Notes: generated by a model from the sequence alone, not told the origin. A stretch of 64,000 nucleotides of DNA from Lentilactobacillus sunkii DSM 19904 (GCF_001435575.1 NZ_AZEA01000010.1:1-64000); one strand, 5' to 3'; shown: positions 1 to 8,285, numbered from the stretch's first letter. A program made the numbers and translations.

Positions 1-3
1 ATC

Positions 4-33
4 GGCGGGACTTATGTCCCGGCCCCTTTTTTT
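4..33 (+). terminator. Attenuator-like terminator before ABC transporter operon
   Basis: A hairpin with arms CGGGAC and GTCCCG and a four-base loop is followed by seven T residues, about 30 bases before the first start codon. This is where the terminator of a T-box or riboswitch leader would lie. The upstream part is outside the window, so the sensor cannot be named; it could also simply end a preceding gene. Confidence 0.55.
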
Positions 34-63
34 GTACCCAGATTTGACTGAGGAGGTCGCAAA

Positions 64-846
64 ATGATTAATATTTCAAATATCCATAAGAATTTTAATG
101 ATCGAGTTGTCCTTGATGGCATTAGTCTGCATGCCGATGCCGGTAATGTGGTGACTTTGATCGGACCATCAGGAACCGGTAAAACGACGTTGCTCAGATG
201 CATCAACCTGCTTGAACAGCCTGATCATGGTGAGATTGAGATTGATGGTGTATCCATCAATACCCAAGAAATCAGCAAGCCCAAAGTTCTCCAGCTCAGA
301 CGGAAAACTGCGATGGTCTTTCAGCAATACAATCTGTTCAGAAACGAAACCGTCATTCAAAATGTCGTGCAGCCTCAAGTTTTAGTGAACAAAACGAATA
401 AGCAACAAGCTAAAAAGCGGGCACAACAATTTTTGGAACAAGTGGGCATGCAAGATTTTCAGAATCAATATCCTGCACAGCTTTCAGGTGGCCAGCAGCA
501 ACGTGTCAGCATCGCTCGGGCAATGGCACTGGATCCAAAAGTAATTTTGTTCGATGAGCCTACCAGTGCGCTTGATCCAGAACTTTCAAGAGACGTCCTC
601 AATGCGATCCGCAAAGTTGCCGACTTGGGAATCACGATTGTGTTGGCAACTCACGAGATGCAATTTGCAGAGGAAATTTCCAACCAGGTTATTTTCATGG
701 AAAGCGGCCAAATCATTGAGAGTGGATCCCCGGATCAAGTCTTTCATCATCCTGAAAACATCCGTACCAAGGAATTTCTGAAAAATTACCATGTGAATCC
801 AACAACTCCAGCCAGAGCACAACTAAAAAAATTTAAGGTGGTTTAA
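64..846 (+). CDS. Polar amino acid ABC transporter, ATP-binding protein
   Basis: Energises uptake of a polar amino acid by the two permeases encoded downstream. The 260-residue protein has Walker A GPSGTGKT (34-41), the ABC signature LSGGQ (140-144), Walker B VILFDE (160-165) and the switch histidine in ATHEMQ (about 197), in the usual order and length for the GlnQ/HisP family. The SD GAGGAGG lies seven bases before ATG. It is the first gene of a five-gene operon with almost no spacers. Family membership is certain. The substrate is not; cystine or another sulfur or polar amino acid would fit the family. Confidence 0.93.
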   Translation: MINISNIHKNFNDRVVLDGISLHADAGNVVTLIGPSGTGKTTLLRCINLLEQPDHGEIEIDGVSINTQEISKPKVLQLRRKTAMVFQQYNLFRNETVIQNVVQPQVLVNKTNKQQAKKRAQQFLEQVGMQDFQNQYPAQLSGGQQQRVSIARAMALDPKVILFDEPTSALDPELSRDVLNAIRKVADLGITIVLATHEMQFAEEISNQVIFMESGQIIESGSPDQVFHHPENIRTKEFLKNYHVNPTTPARAQLKKFKVV

Positions 847-849
847 TCA

Positions 850-1671
850 ATGAAAAAATCAAAATTATTAGCACTTATCCCATTACTACTTGTCACCGTA
901 TTCCTTACCGCTTGCGGAAAGTCGTCGAGCCAGAGCGGTAAAACTTATAACGTCGCAGTATCCACTGCCAGCAAGCCTTTAAGCTACCAGGAAGGTGGAA
1001 AGTTAAAAGGTTATGAGGTGGATGTCATCCGGGCCGTTGACAAGAAAGTTCCTGACGCAAACTTCAAGTTGACAGCAGTTTCCCAGACTGCCGAACTTCT
1101 TGGACTAGACTCCAAGAAATATGACTTTGCAGCCAACGGATTTTATAGCAATCCCGAAAGACAAAAGAAATACTTGATCACGAAAGAAAATGACGGATTA
1201 AGTCTGGTAAAGGTCTACTACAACAAGAATAAAGTCAAAAAAACAATCTCAAATTTAGATGACTTATCAGGCCTTTCAGTCGCTCCTGTCAATCCAAACG
1301 GTGGTATGTATAATCTTTTAACCACTTGGAACAAAACCAACAAAGACAAAAAGGTCAAAGTATTAACTTCAGACCAATTCCCTCTTCAACAACTGCTAAA
1401 GGACGTCAATACAGGCAAATATGATGCTCTGATTGATCCATCAAACTTGGGTGAAGATCAAATCATTTCCGGCCTCAAGCTTAAAAACATCGGTGTTTCA
1501 GAACCTGTTCGAGCATTCCCAACATACTTCCTTTACACCAAAGACAACAAAGCATTGGCCAAGAAAGTGGATAAGGCATTGAAAGAACTGAAATCAGACG
1601 GAACATTAGCCAAACTATCCAAAAAATATTTTGGTGAAAATGTCTTTCAATATAAAGTCAAAGAAAACTAA
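850..1671 (+). CDS. Amino acid ABC transporter substrate-binding lipoprotein
   Basis: Captures the amino acid outside the cell and delivers it to the permeases. A lipoprotein signal peptide ends in the lipobox LTAC (19-22), so Cys22 would be lipidated and anchor the protein in the membrane. The remaining 250 residues are a family 3 solute-binding domain, with typical stretches such as GYEVDVIRAV near the N terminus and a lysine-rich C-terminal helix. It starts four bases after the ATPase stop. The binding-pocket residues do not allow me to name the ligand. Confidence 0.92.
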   Translation: MKKSKLLALIPLLLVTVFLTACGKSSSQSGKTYNVAVSTASKPLSYQEGGKLKGYEVDVIRAVDKKVPDANFKLTAVSQTAELLGLDSKKYDFAANGFYSNPERQKKYLITKENDGLSLVKVYYNKNKVKKTISNLDDLSGLSVAPVNPNGGMYNLLTTWNKTNKDKKVKVLTSDQFPLQQLLKDVNTGKYDALIDPSNLGEDQIISGLKLKNIGVSEPVRAFPTYFLYTKDNKALAKKVDKALKELKSDGTLAKLSKKYFGENVFQYKVKEN

Positions 1672-1694
1672 CTTGACGACAAAGGAGTGATTAC

Positions 1695-2408
1695 ATGCAT
1701 GATTTTGGTTATGTAGTGGGTTTGTTTAAACAGTTACTTACCGGAGTGCCTATAACTCTCCAATTCATATTAGCTTCATGGATAATCGGCTTCAGTTTGT
1801 CTGCCTTTGTGACCGCAGGCAGGTTAAGCAGTCATAAGCTGATTCAGTATCCGTTGAATCTACTGGTATCTTTTACACGCAGTGTTCCCATCGTTCTCCA
1901 ACTATTCTTGGTTTACTATGGCCTTCCAGTTCTGGTCCAACAATTGTTTGGTCTTAATATAAACGACATTAACAAGATGGTCTTTTGTGTCATTACCTTC
2001 TCCATCTACTATGGAGCCTACCTATCCGAAGTCCTGCGCCCAGCATATCTATCAGTTCGAAAAGAACAGCATGATGCAGCTTACGGACTTGGCTATACAA
2101 AGCTCCAGACGAATATCCACGTTGTCATCCCGCAAATGTTGTCAGTGGCACTTCCGTCATTAGGAAACGAAGTTATCAACCTTGTCCATCAGTCATCTAT
2201 CCTATTTGTCTTAGGAACTGTTGATCTGATGGGGAAAGCCGACATGATTGTATCCACAGATTTCACTTCATCTCCACTACTGACGTACTTCTGTGCCGGG
2301 ATCATTTATTGGATTTTCACCATTGTCATTATGATTATTGTTCATCAGGTGGAAAAACGAGTTGATGTTTATAAAGGTGACACATTACAGGATGGAGGGA
2401 TTTCATGA
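1695..2408 (+). CDS. Amino acid ABC transporter permease, first subunit
   Basis: Integral membrane subunit of the transporter, 237 residues with about five hydrophobic segments. It carries the HisM/GlnP-type cytoplasmic EAA loop (YGLGYTKLQTNIHVVIPQ), which docks on the ATPase. The N-terminal half has the FTRSVPIVLQLF pattern typical of this permease family. SD AAGGAGTG is well placed. The stop overlaps the next start codon (ATGA at 2405-2408), suggesting translational coupling with the second permease, with which it probably forms a heterodimer. Confidence 0.93.
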   Translation: MHDFGYVVGLFKQLLTGVPITLQFILASWIIGFSLSAFVTAGRLSSHKLIQYPLNLLVSFTRSVPIVLQLFLVYYGLPVLVQQLFGLNINDINKMVFCVITFSIYYGAYLSEVLRPAYLSVRKEQHDAAYGLGYTKLQTNIHVVIPQMLSVALPSLGNEVINLVHQSSILFVLGTVDLMGKADMIVSTDFTSSPLLTYFCAGIIYWIFTIVIMIIVHQVEKRVDVYKGDTLQDGGIS

Positions 2409-3109
2409 ACTCACAAATTGTATTAAATGACGTTACTGGGATCCTGAAAGTCGTCCCTCAAACACTTGGATTATCGTTTCTCATCTTGCTATTTGGCGTT
2501 ATTCTCGGCAGTATATTTTGGCGAATCCAAGAGACCAATAATCATGTCGTTAAAGGCGTTTATCGTGGGTTGTTATCCTATTTTCGGGGTGTTCCGTTAT
2601 TAATCCATCTGCTGGTATTTTATTATGGATTGCCCAGCGTCGTTAAAGTTTTCAGTGATCAATTCAACTGGGGGATTGACACAACCCATCTCAATCCGAT
2701 CTATGCGGTCGTTGTCAGCTACACACTTTACTCGGCCTGCTTTTTATCAGAGATTATTCGCGGTTCATTCAAATCAGTTGGCAGTGATCAGCTCGAGGCG
2801 GCTTCAGCCCTTGGATATACCCATCTCCAACGATTTTGGGCGATTTGGCTCCCACAGGCACTAAGTGATGCCGTCCCGAAAATTCTGAATTACTATACCC
2901 TTTTGATTCGGCAGCTTTCCCTTGCTTTCTTGGTGTCCGTCGTCGATATCTTTGCTAAGGCAAAGCTTGAATCTGCAGGAAACGACCGATATATTGAAGC
3001 GTTCTGTGCAGCAGCATTGGTTTACTGGATCCTATGTGTCATTTTGACAGCAATCTTTTCCAGAATTGAAAAGTATCTCAGGCGTTATGAAGGGAGACAG
3101 CTAGCATGA
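2405..3109 (+). CDS. Amino acid ABC transporter permease, second subunit
   Basis: Partner permease, 234 residues with about five membrane segments and an EAA loop containing ASALGYTHLQRFWAIWLPQ. It resembles the preceding permease (YFRGVPLLIHL versus FTRSVPIVLQL), as expected for a heterodimer. It overlaps the preceding gene by four bases and the following URO-D-like gene by four bases (ATGA at 3106-3109). This makes the last gene part of the same translationally coupled unit rather than a chance neighbour. Confidence 0.92.
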   Translation: MNSQIVLNDVTGILKVVPQTLGLSFLILLFGVILGSIFWRIQETNNHVVKGVYRGLLSYFRGVPLLIHLLVFYYGLPSVVKVFSDQFNWGIDTTHLNPIYAVVVSYTLYSACFLSEIIRGSFKSVGSDQLEAASALGYTHLQRFWAIWLPQALSDAVPKILNYYTLLIRQLSLAFLVSVVDIFAKAKLESAGNDRYIEAFCAAALVYWILCVILTAIFSRIEKYLRRYEGRQLA

Positions 3110-4137
3110 ATCATTACGAAAGAATTAGAGCAGCACTAAAATCAGAACCCGTTGATCGGGTACCCGTCAACCTCTGGGCTCACCTGCCAGAGTATGATCA
3201 AAATCCCAAATCATTGGCTCGTAAGCAAGTCGAGTTTGCCAGGAAATATGACTTTGACTTTATAAAGTTAATGCCATTTGGCCTTTACGGTGTTGAAGAC
3301 TATGGCGCAGAAATTACCTACTATGCCAAGCGAGATCATCCTGCTGTTCTCAGCAGACCTGGAATCTCAAACTACCAAGAGTGGACCCACATCGACCCAC
3401 TTCCAGGAAATTATGGCACATACGGCAAGCAGGTTGAATTGGCCAAATATGTCCGAGAATTTTCTGGTGGTGAATTTCCATTTATTCAAACAATTTTTAA
3501 CCCTTTAACAACTGCGCTAAAGCTGGCCGGGAACAGACTTATCCTAGATATTAAGGAACATCCCGATGAAGTCAAAGCAGCTTTGGATGCACTGACCCAA
3601 ACCACAATTAATTTTGTTAAGGAAAACATCAATGCCGGCGTTGACGGGTTCTTCTACGCCACTCAAACTGCCACAGCAAACCTACTAACGCGGGAGGAAT
3701 ATGAAGAATTTGGTAAGCCATATGATCTAAAGGTACTGGATGCATTCAAAGATAAAACCTGGTTTAATGTCGCCCACATTCACGGTGATAATACTTACTT
3801 TGATATTATCGCCGACTACCCGGTGCAAGCATTAAACTGGCATGACCGATCAGTATCACCAAGTCTTGCAGAAGCCCGCAAGATTACCGACAAAACACTT
3901 ATTGGCGGTCTCCATGAATTGCCATACATCACAAATGGCCAAATCACCGCACCAAGTATTTTAGTGACCGGAACAGTCAATCAAGTTGAAGAACACGTGC
4001 AGGAAGCCATTGATGAAGTCGATGGGAAAGGCTTGATCATTGGCCCCGGATGCGTTGCGAGTCAAGAAGTTCCGGAAGCAAACATTTATGCTCTGAGAAC
4101 AGCGGCATCATTCTCGCAGGCTGCGGAGCAATCCTAA
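3106..4137 (+). CDS. URO-D superfamily (MtaA/CmuA-like) protein
   Basis: The 343-residue protein has the uroporphyrinogen decarboxylase/cobalamin methyltransferase TIM-barrel fold signature: an N-terminal RVPVNLW after a short helix, and GLIIGPGC near the end. Corrinoid methyltransferases of this superfamily bind zinc through His-X-Cys and a distal Cys. Here the matching site reads HIH (224-226), with Cys316 in GPGC. A role in haem synthesis is unlikely, as no other haem gene is nearby. Because it is translationally coupled to an amino acid transporter, it may demethylate or otherwise process the imported compound; this is inference. The reaction is unknown. Confidence 0.8.
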   Translation: MNHYERIRAALKSEPVDRVPVNLWAHLPEYDQNPKSLARKQVEFARKYDFDFIKLMPFGLYGVEDYGAEITYYAKRDHPAVLSRPGISNYQEWTHIDPLPGNYGTYGKQVELAKYVREFSGGEFPFIQTIFNPLTTALKLAGNRLILDIKEHPDEVKAALDALTQTTINFVKENINAGVDGFFYATQTATANLLTREEYEEFGKPYDLKVLDAFKDKTWFNVAHIHGDNTYFDIIADYPVQALNWHDRSVSPSLAEARKITDKTLIGGLHELPYITNGQITAPSILVTGTVNQVEEHVQEAIDEVDGKGLIIGPGCVASQEVPEANIYALRTAASFSQAAEQS

Positions 4138-4242
4138 ATTTTGTGTTTGGACATGAATTGGTTTGTTGAAACGTTCTAGAAACCCTGAAGTGAGGTGCTA
4201 AAATAATTAATGAATCAGAATTTCAAGCGACATGTGTATTTT

Positions 4243-4269
4243 AAGACGTCTTTGCGGACGTCTTTTATT
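4243..4269 (+). terminator. Rho-independent terminator after ABC operon
   Basis: Arms AAGACGTC and GACGTCTT around a six-base loop, followed by a T-rich tract. It lies about 105 bases after the URO-D-like gene and closes the transporter operon. The rest of the 309-base gap (4138-4446) holds only the promoter region of the next gene; I see nothing else there. Confidence 0.8.
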
Positions 4270-4446
4270 ATTTACTTTTTGAAGAAATATATTGATTAAA
4301 TCGCTATCAATTGGGAACGGCGTAAGCATTTCAGAAGAACTGCTGTGATGTTTCAAACATCCCTTGTACCACGACAAAAATAATCCTAGAATATAACTGA
4401 ATCGGAATCAGAAAACCAATATTCTACATATAAAGGAAGCCTCAAT

Positions 4447-4860
4447 ATGAAATCAAGAAAACTTCTCTGGCTGATCCTCGCAGCCCTGTCGTTTACCCTG
4501 TTCCTAAGCATCAACTCACAACCAGCAATGGCTAAAAATGGCACTGCCCCAGTCGCACTGCGTGGTACCTGGCACTCAACCACGACTAAATCGCGTTACG
4601 TCATGATCATCCACAAGCATTCCATGTCCAGTTATCGATACAGCAAGAAGCTTGGGCGAATCGTTGATCGTGGCCATGTTTCTCGTAATCGTCTTTACAG
4701 CAAGTATGTCGGCAAAGGTTATTATGAAATTGGTCTAACCCAAACCGACGCAGTATCTGACCTCAAGCCGATGCGTTATCATGGCAAAAAAGTTCTATAT
4801 GAACACTTAGGATTCTTCAACTATGGTCATCGCCACCAAATTTGGTATTCAGGCAAATAA
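4447..4860 (+). CDS. Small secreted protein, paralogue of the next gene
   Basis: Unrecognised secreted protein of 137 residues. A signal peptide (hydrophobic LLWLILAALSFTLFLSI, then QPAMAK) should be cleaved after about residue 29, leaving a basic domain of about 108 residues. It has no membrane anchor or LPXTG, so it is probably released or held by charge. It shares long identical patches with the next gene (LRGxWHxTTTKSRYVMII, EHLGFF). The SD AAAGGAAG precedes ATG. Function unknown; I cannot place it in a named family with confidence. Confidence 0.8.
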   Translation: MKSRKLLWLILAALSFTLFLSINSQPAMAKNGTAPVALRGTWHSTTTKSRYVMIIHKHSMSSYRYSKKLGRIVDRGHVSRNRLYSKYVGKGYYEIGLTQTDAVSDLKPMRYHGKKVLYEHLGFFNYGHRHQIWYSGK

Positions 4861-4865
4861 TTATG

Positions 4866-4896
4866 AAGTCATCGGAACTTCCGGCGACTTTTTTCT
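4866..4896 (+). terminator. Terminator after first small secreted protein
   Basis: Hairpin AAGTCxTCGGA / TCCGxCGACTT followed by a run of T, starting six bases after the stop codon. Confidence 0.8.
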
Positions 4897-5046
4897 TTTG
4901 GCTTCCAGGCACCCACAAACGCCGTCCCAAAGCCATTTGTCAACTACATCACAAATTAAACATTAAAGTCATAAATACCGAGTCATATTCCACACCAATT
5001 TCCCAATTTCATGATATATTGAATGTGTAAAAAGGGGGAATTAAAA

Positions 5047-5463
5047 ATGAAACTGAAAAAGCTATTTTACCTTGCCATTGCAGCCTTCTCGTTCACTTTA
5101 TTTGTTGGATTAGCTAGTCAACAGCCGGCTATGGCAAAGAGTGCAACTACTCCCACAAGTTTGCGTGGAGCTTGGCACCGAACAACGACTAAGTCACGTT
5201 ATGTCATGATCATCAAGAAACACTCAATGACCGGCTGGCGTTACAGCAAGACACTTCATAAAGTTGTCAATAAGGGCTACGTAAAGCCAAGTCAACTATA
5301 CGTCCAGAAGACTAAGCAAGGATTCTATAACATTGGTTTGAAACAATCAGATGCAATCCAGACATTGAAAGCCGGTCGCTACAAGGGCCAAAAGGTTCTC
5401 ATCGAACACTTGGGATTCTTTGACAAGACTGGTACTCAGCAGCTTTGGTTCAGAGGCAAATAA
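5047..5463 (+). CDS. Small secreted protein, paralogue of the preceding gene
   Basis: A 138-residue secreted protein with the same plan as its neighbour: signal peptide ending near QQPAMAK, then a basic domain beginning SLRGAWHRTTTKSRYVMII and ending QLWFRGK. I chose the start at 5047 because the strong SD AAAGGGGGAA lies eight bases upstream and the signal peptide begins there; an in-frame ATG at 5023 would add eight residues and has no SD. Each copy has its own promoter region and terminator, so the pair is a tandem duplication, not an operon. Function unknown. Confidence 0.8.
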   Translation: MKLKKLFYLAIAAFSFTLFVGLASQQPAMAKSATTPTSLRGAWHRTTTKSRYVMIIKKHSMTGWRYSKTLHKVVNKGYVKPSQLYVQKTKQGFYNIGLKQSDAIQTLKAGRYKGQKVLIEHLGFFDKTGTQQLWFRGK

Positions 5464-5474
5464 ACTTCATTTAG

Positions 5475-5505
5475 AGTCACTCATAGAAATGTGGGTGGCT
5501 TTTTC
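5475..5505 (+). terminator. Terminator after second small secreted protein
   Basis: Imperfect hairpin AGTCAC...GGGTGGCT followed by five T residues, twelve bases after the stop codon. Confidence 0.65.
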
Positions 5506-5593
5506 TTGTCGAAATGTTGGCTCAAAATGATCGCCGATATCCAATTAATTGTCAATTCCAGATTTTTTCCTAAACGTCTCCCCAATAATTTGC

Positions 5594-5625
5594 TATAATG
5601 AAAATGTAGCTTAAGAAAATCTTAA
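5594..5625 (+). promoter_or_regulatory. Promoter and inverted repeat before CAP-domain gene
   Basis: A consensus -10 TATAAT (5594-5599) is followed by an inverted repeat TTAAG-AAAAT-CTTAA (5611-5625). The repeat lies at or just after the start of transcription, so it may be a repressor site or a small leader hairpin. The regulator is not identifiable from the window. Confidence 0.5.
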
Positions 5626-5655
5626 TAATTTCATATCCGTATTGGGGGGATATAG

Positions 5656-6456
5656 ATGAAATCATCAAATAAATTACTAACAATTATCAGCTTGGCATTT
5701 GGCCTGATCGGTGCTGCAGCCTTTGGGGTTAATGCGCAAGCCAAATCAATCACAGTTAATTATGTATCAACTACTGGAAAAGTATTAAGAGCACCTGTCA
5801 CTTATTCGACTAATTCAGCCAAATCAAGCTATTCATACAATCCAAGTGCAACTTATCCAACGACCGGTGCAGGATTCATCAAAGCAATTCCGGGTTATCT
5901 GCCTCACAAAGTTCCTCAGACTTACAATGCAAGCAACGTGCCAACCTCACTGAATGTGACGTACATAAAGGAATCAACGCTTGCCAAAAAGGTCGACACC
6001 CAGTACATCAAGCAGATCAATGCTTACCGAAAGACCAAGGGGTTAAAAACATTCAAGCATAATGCATCCCTGAAAGCCAAAACCGTCGTCCGTTCAAAGG
6101 AACTGTGGCAAAAGTTGAGTCACGTACGGCCAAATGGTCAATCATACAACTCGACTAACAGCGGTTATGCCGAATGTATGGCCGTCTTACCGGCCTACTT
6201 CGTGGGTGGCGGCATCACAACCTATAATTCGGGCCAGGGCGCAATCCTGACTTACAATTCAAACGGTTATGTATCTTACAAGAAGACCGCAAAAACGGCC
6301 AGCCACGAACTATTAACCTGCGATGCGCTTCACCGAGACACTGAGCTAAACAGCTGGGCAACGTACAGCGAAGTGGCCTTCAGCTTCCACGATGATGGAT
6401 CAGCCAAGATGGCGCAGTTGTTTGAGATGGCAAATAATCCGAATGTGAAAATGTAG
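5656..6456 (+). CDS. Secreted CAP (SCP-like) domain protein with MucBP-like domain
   Basis: 266 residues: a signal peptide ending about NAQA-KS (30), a MucBP-like beta domain (about 32-105: ITVNYVSTTGKVLRAP ... LNVTYIKE), then a CAP/SCP-like domain (about 110-266). CAP hallmarks include INAYRKTKGL, SHVRPNG and YAEC. CAP proteins of lactobacilli are cell-surface or secreted proteins of poorly known function. The SD is GGGGGGATATAG before ATG. There is no LPXTG motif or membrane anchor. Confidence 0.8.
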   Translation: MKSSNKLLTIISLAFGLIGAAAFGVNAQAKSITVNYVSTTGKVLRAPVTYSTNSAKSSYSYNPSATYPTTGAGFIKAIPGYLPHKVPQTYNASNVPTSLNVTYIKESTLAKKVDTQYIKQINAYRKTKGLKTFKHNASLKAKTVVRSKELWQKLSHVRPNGQSYNSTNSGYAECMAVLPAYFVGGGITTYNSGQGAILTYNSNGYVSYKKTAKTASHELLTCDALHRDTELNSWATYSEVAFSFHDDGSAKMAQLFEMANNPNVKM

Positions 6457-6467
6457 AGTGTGAAGAG

Positions 6468-6556
6468 CCTCGGGAGATGCGGTTTCTAAGGTAAGTTTGG
6501 TTTAAACCCCGACTTTGGGTTTGAATCAAACTTGCCTTAGAAATTAGCATCTGAGG
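6468..6556. repeat. Long imperfect hairpin after CAP-domain gene
   Basis: An inverted repeat about 89 bases long. The arms contain AGATGC, TTTCTAAGG, AAGTTTG and TAAACCC on one side, and GGGTTT, CAAACTT, CCTTAGAAA and GCATCT on the other. No T run follows, so it is not a standard terminator. The separate terminator at 6602 serves the converging genes. Confidence 0.7.
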
Positions 6557-6601
6557 ATCTGAACACGTTTCAACTATATAAAATCAAAACCACAAACCAA
6601 A

Positions 6602-6643
6602 AAAGGAGTCCAGACAAAACACCAGTTTTGTCCGAACTCCTTT
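6602..6643. terminator. Bidirectional terminator between converging genes
   Basis: Arms AAAGGAGT..AGACAAAAC and GTTTTGTC..ACTCCTTT, with A-rich and T-rich flanks on the two sides. It lies just beyond the stop of the leftward symporter gene and also ends rightward transcription from the CAP gene. Confidence 0.8.
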
Positions 6644-6656
6644 AATTTACAATCAT

Positions 6657-7991
6657 CTAACCAACTTCACTAGCCTTCAAAGCCCGGTTAATCCGCCCCT
6701 CATCATATAACTTCAAGACAAAGTACATCCCAGCATATATAACCAGCGGAATCCAAACATAATTCCAATTAATCATCGACAAGGTCGCCGCATTCTGTGA
6801 ATGGTTGGCAACATATCCTGACAAGTGGAATAATCCAGCGGTAATTAAGCCGCCAATGCCAAGGCCAAAGTTGACTCCGAAATCATCGGTGGAGGCTAAA
6901 ATTCCTTCCGCCTGAATCCCCATGCTGGCACCGTAACGAATGGTGTCGGCAATCATGATTGAGACCAGCCCGATGATAATCCCGTTACCAATTGAGTTGA
7001 TGAACACACCGGCAAACAGGACCAGTAACCATTTGCCATAAACCCCGACCGCAATAATTGCCTGCCCGGCAAATGCCACCAAAATACCATGGAGCATGGT
7101 CTGCTTCTTACTTTGGCGGTCGGTCATGCGAATAATCAAGAGAACTCCGATCAGCGCGGCTAGTGTAAACCCATTAACCCAAGGGACCAAGCCCTCATTG
7201 CCAACGGTATATTTGAAATAATAAATGGTTGTCTGATTCTTAATTGCCGTGACCAGCCAATACATAAAAATAACAATCGAAATCACGATCCACGGCTGAT
7301 TGTGGCCTAACATTGAAAGCACCACTTTGATCGGTTGATGGGAAATGTGGGAATTTGAAAAGCGTTCCCGTACATGAACGAATGTATTTAAGATCAAAAA
7401 TAATGAAATGATTCCAAAAACGATGATCGTTCCCAGAAACCCCTTCTGTTGGTCACCGTGGCCAAATAACCATACCAACGGCAGCGTGAACACCGCCACA
7501 ACAATTTGCACAGAGCTGCCAAAGAACTGGCGAATGACCCCTAATAGGGTTAACTCGCGGGTATTTTGTGACATGGTCGGCAAAATTGAAGTAATCGGCA
7601 GATTAACCGCCGTATATAGAAAGCCCAGGCCAAGATATGTAACGTACGCCCAAATTAATTTTCCTCCATAAGAAAAGTTGGGTGTCACAAAAGTTAAGAT
7701 CGCAAAGGCCACATATGGGACTGAGTACCAAAGGAAGAACGGCCGGCTCTTGCCAAACCTTGAATGAGTATGGTCAATCATGACAACGATGATAAAGCTT
7801 TCCACCACATCGGCCACCCTGGCAACCACAAATAAGATGGCAACCGCACTTGGGGTTAATCCATACACATCGGTATAGAAAAACAACAGGTACGTCGTCA
7901 TCATTTGAAAAATCAGGTTGTCGGCAGCATCACTTAGTCCGTAACTGATCCGTTCCGGCCAGCGGGTTGACCACTTTGTCGTCGTCTCCAC
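6657..7991 (-). CDS. GPH-family sugar/cation symporter
   Basis: Transports a glycoside, pentoside or hexuronide with a cation. It has twelve hydrophobic segments and the family N terminus RISYGLSDAADNLIFQ. I place the start at the GTG at 7991: the SD AAGGTGAT lies seven bases before it. The upstream GTG at 8015 (eight residues earlier) has no SD, and the ATG at 8000 lies too close to the SD. Length is 444 residues. It stands alone with its own promoter; no sugar-degrading gene is adjacent, so the substrate is unknown. Confidence 0.85.
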   Translation of the reverse strand: METTTKWSTRWPERISYGLSDAADNLIFQMMTTYLLFFYTDVYGLTPSAVAILFVVARVADVVESFIIVVMIDHTHSRFGKSRPFFLWYSVPYVAFAILTFVTPNFSYGGKLIWAYVTYLGLGFLYTAVNLPITSILPTMSQNTRELTLLGVIRQFFGSSVQIVVAVFTLPLVWLFGHGDQQKGFLGTIIVFGIISLFLILNTFVHVRERFSNSHISHQPIKVVLSMLGHNQPWIVISIVIFMYWLVTAIKNQTTIYYFKYTVGNEGLVPWVNGFTLAALIGVLLIIRMTDRQSKKQTMLHGILVAFAGQAIIAVGVYGKWLLVLFAGVFINSIGNGIIIGLVSIMIADTIRYGASMGIQAEGILASTDDFGVNFGLGIGGLITAGLFHLSGYVANHSQNAATLSMINWNYVWIPLVIYAGMYFVLKLYDEGRINRALKASEVG

Positions 7992-8037
7992 AATTACCAT
8001 CACCTTTGGATTCACACGTCATTTATTAGTTGATTCA

Positions 8038-8066
8038 ATTGTACACAGCTTTTTGATGGACAACAA
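8038..8066 (-). promoter_or_regulatory. Promoter of GPH symporter
   Basis: Reading leftwards: -35 TTGTTG (8066-8061), a 17-base spacer and -10 TACAAT (8043-8038), about 45 bases before the chosen GTG. It lies beyond the terminator of the upstream small RNA, so the symporter need not depend on that RNA's promoter. Confidence 0.5.
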
Positions 8067-8087
8067 AGATTTGGCTGCCGAGAGCAA

Positions 8088-8246
8088 CAAAAAAGCCCTG
8101 CTCGCATACAGGACTTTTTCAAGGGAAATTCATATTGAGGGGTATTTCATGAAGCTAAGAAATTGTTGGGGTTTCTTAGTAATTCTTGTTGGGGTAATCT
8201 CCTAATCCGGCAGGAATGCAAATGCATCATGCCTTCATATTTGATT
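8088..8246 (-). ncRNA. Candidate csRNA-like small RNA A
   Basis: Predicted transcript of about 158 bases from a CiaR-type promoter to a terminator. In order it has: a 5' stem-loop (GGCA/TGCC enclosing ATGCA/TGCAT); a hairpin CTAAGAAA-loop-TTTCTTAG at 8179-8155 with CCCCAACAA in the loop; a TTCAT/ATGAA hairpin (8153-8129) with ACCCCUC in the loop; and a terminator stem CAGGACTT/AAGCCCTG (8116-8093, given as + strand arms) with a U run. No convincing protein gene lies within it. The promoter type, size, C-rich loops and layout resemble streptococcal csRNAs. Expression is unproven. It might instead be an attenuated leader of the symporter gene. Confidence 0.6.
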
Positions 8247-8252
8247 GTTATA

Positions 8253-8285
8253 AGAATACCGCACTTAACTTAAATGGACCTTAAA
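8253..8285 (-). promoter_or_regulatory. CiaR-type promoter A
   Basis: Leftward: direct repeat TTTAAG-gtcca-TTTAAG (8285-8269), exactly ten bases, then -10 TATTCT (8258-8253). There is no -35 hexamer apart from the repeat, as expected for activation by an OmpR-type regulator. CiaR sites of streptococci have the consensus TTTAAG-N5-TTTAAG at this spacing. Confidence 0.65.

Noticed and set aside
4165-4185. TTGAAACGTTCTAG as a cre site
   Set aside because: The spacing between AA and CG does not fit the cre consensus, and it lies after the operon rather than before a gene.
4842-5030. A 62-codon rightward frame between the two small secreted proteins
   Set aside because: It overlaps a terminator and the next promoter, and has no SD or plausible protein features.
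5611-5625. TTAAG-AAAAT-CTTAA before the CAP gene as another CiaR site
   Set aside because: The half-sites are inverted, not direct, and lie after the -10 rather than before it.
8150-8203. Rightward 18-codon frame with ideal SD GAGGGG and start ATGAAG; a similar frame begins at 8420
   Set aside because: The SD-plus-ATG look is explained as the complement of the C-rich loops of the leftward RNAs. The two frames diverge after four codons, and I see no promoter in the rightward direction.
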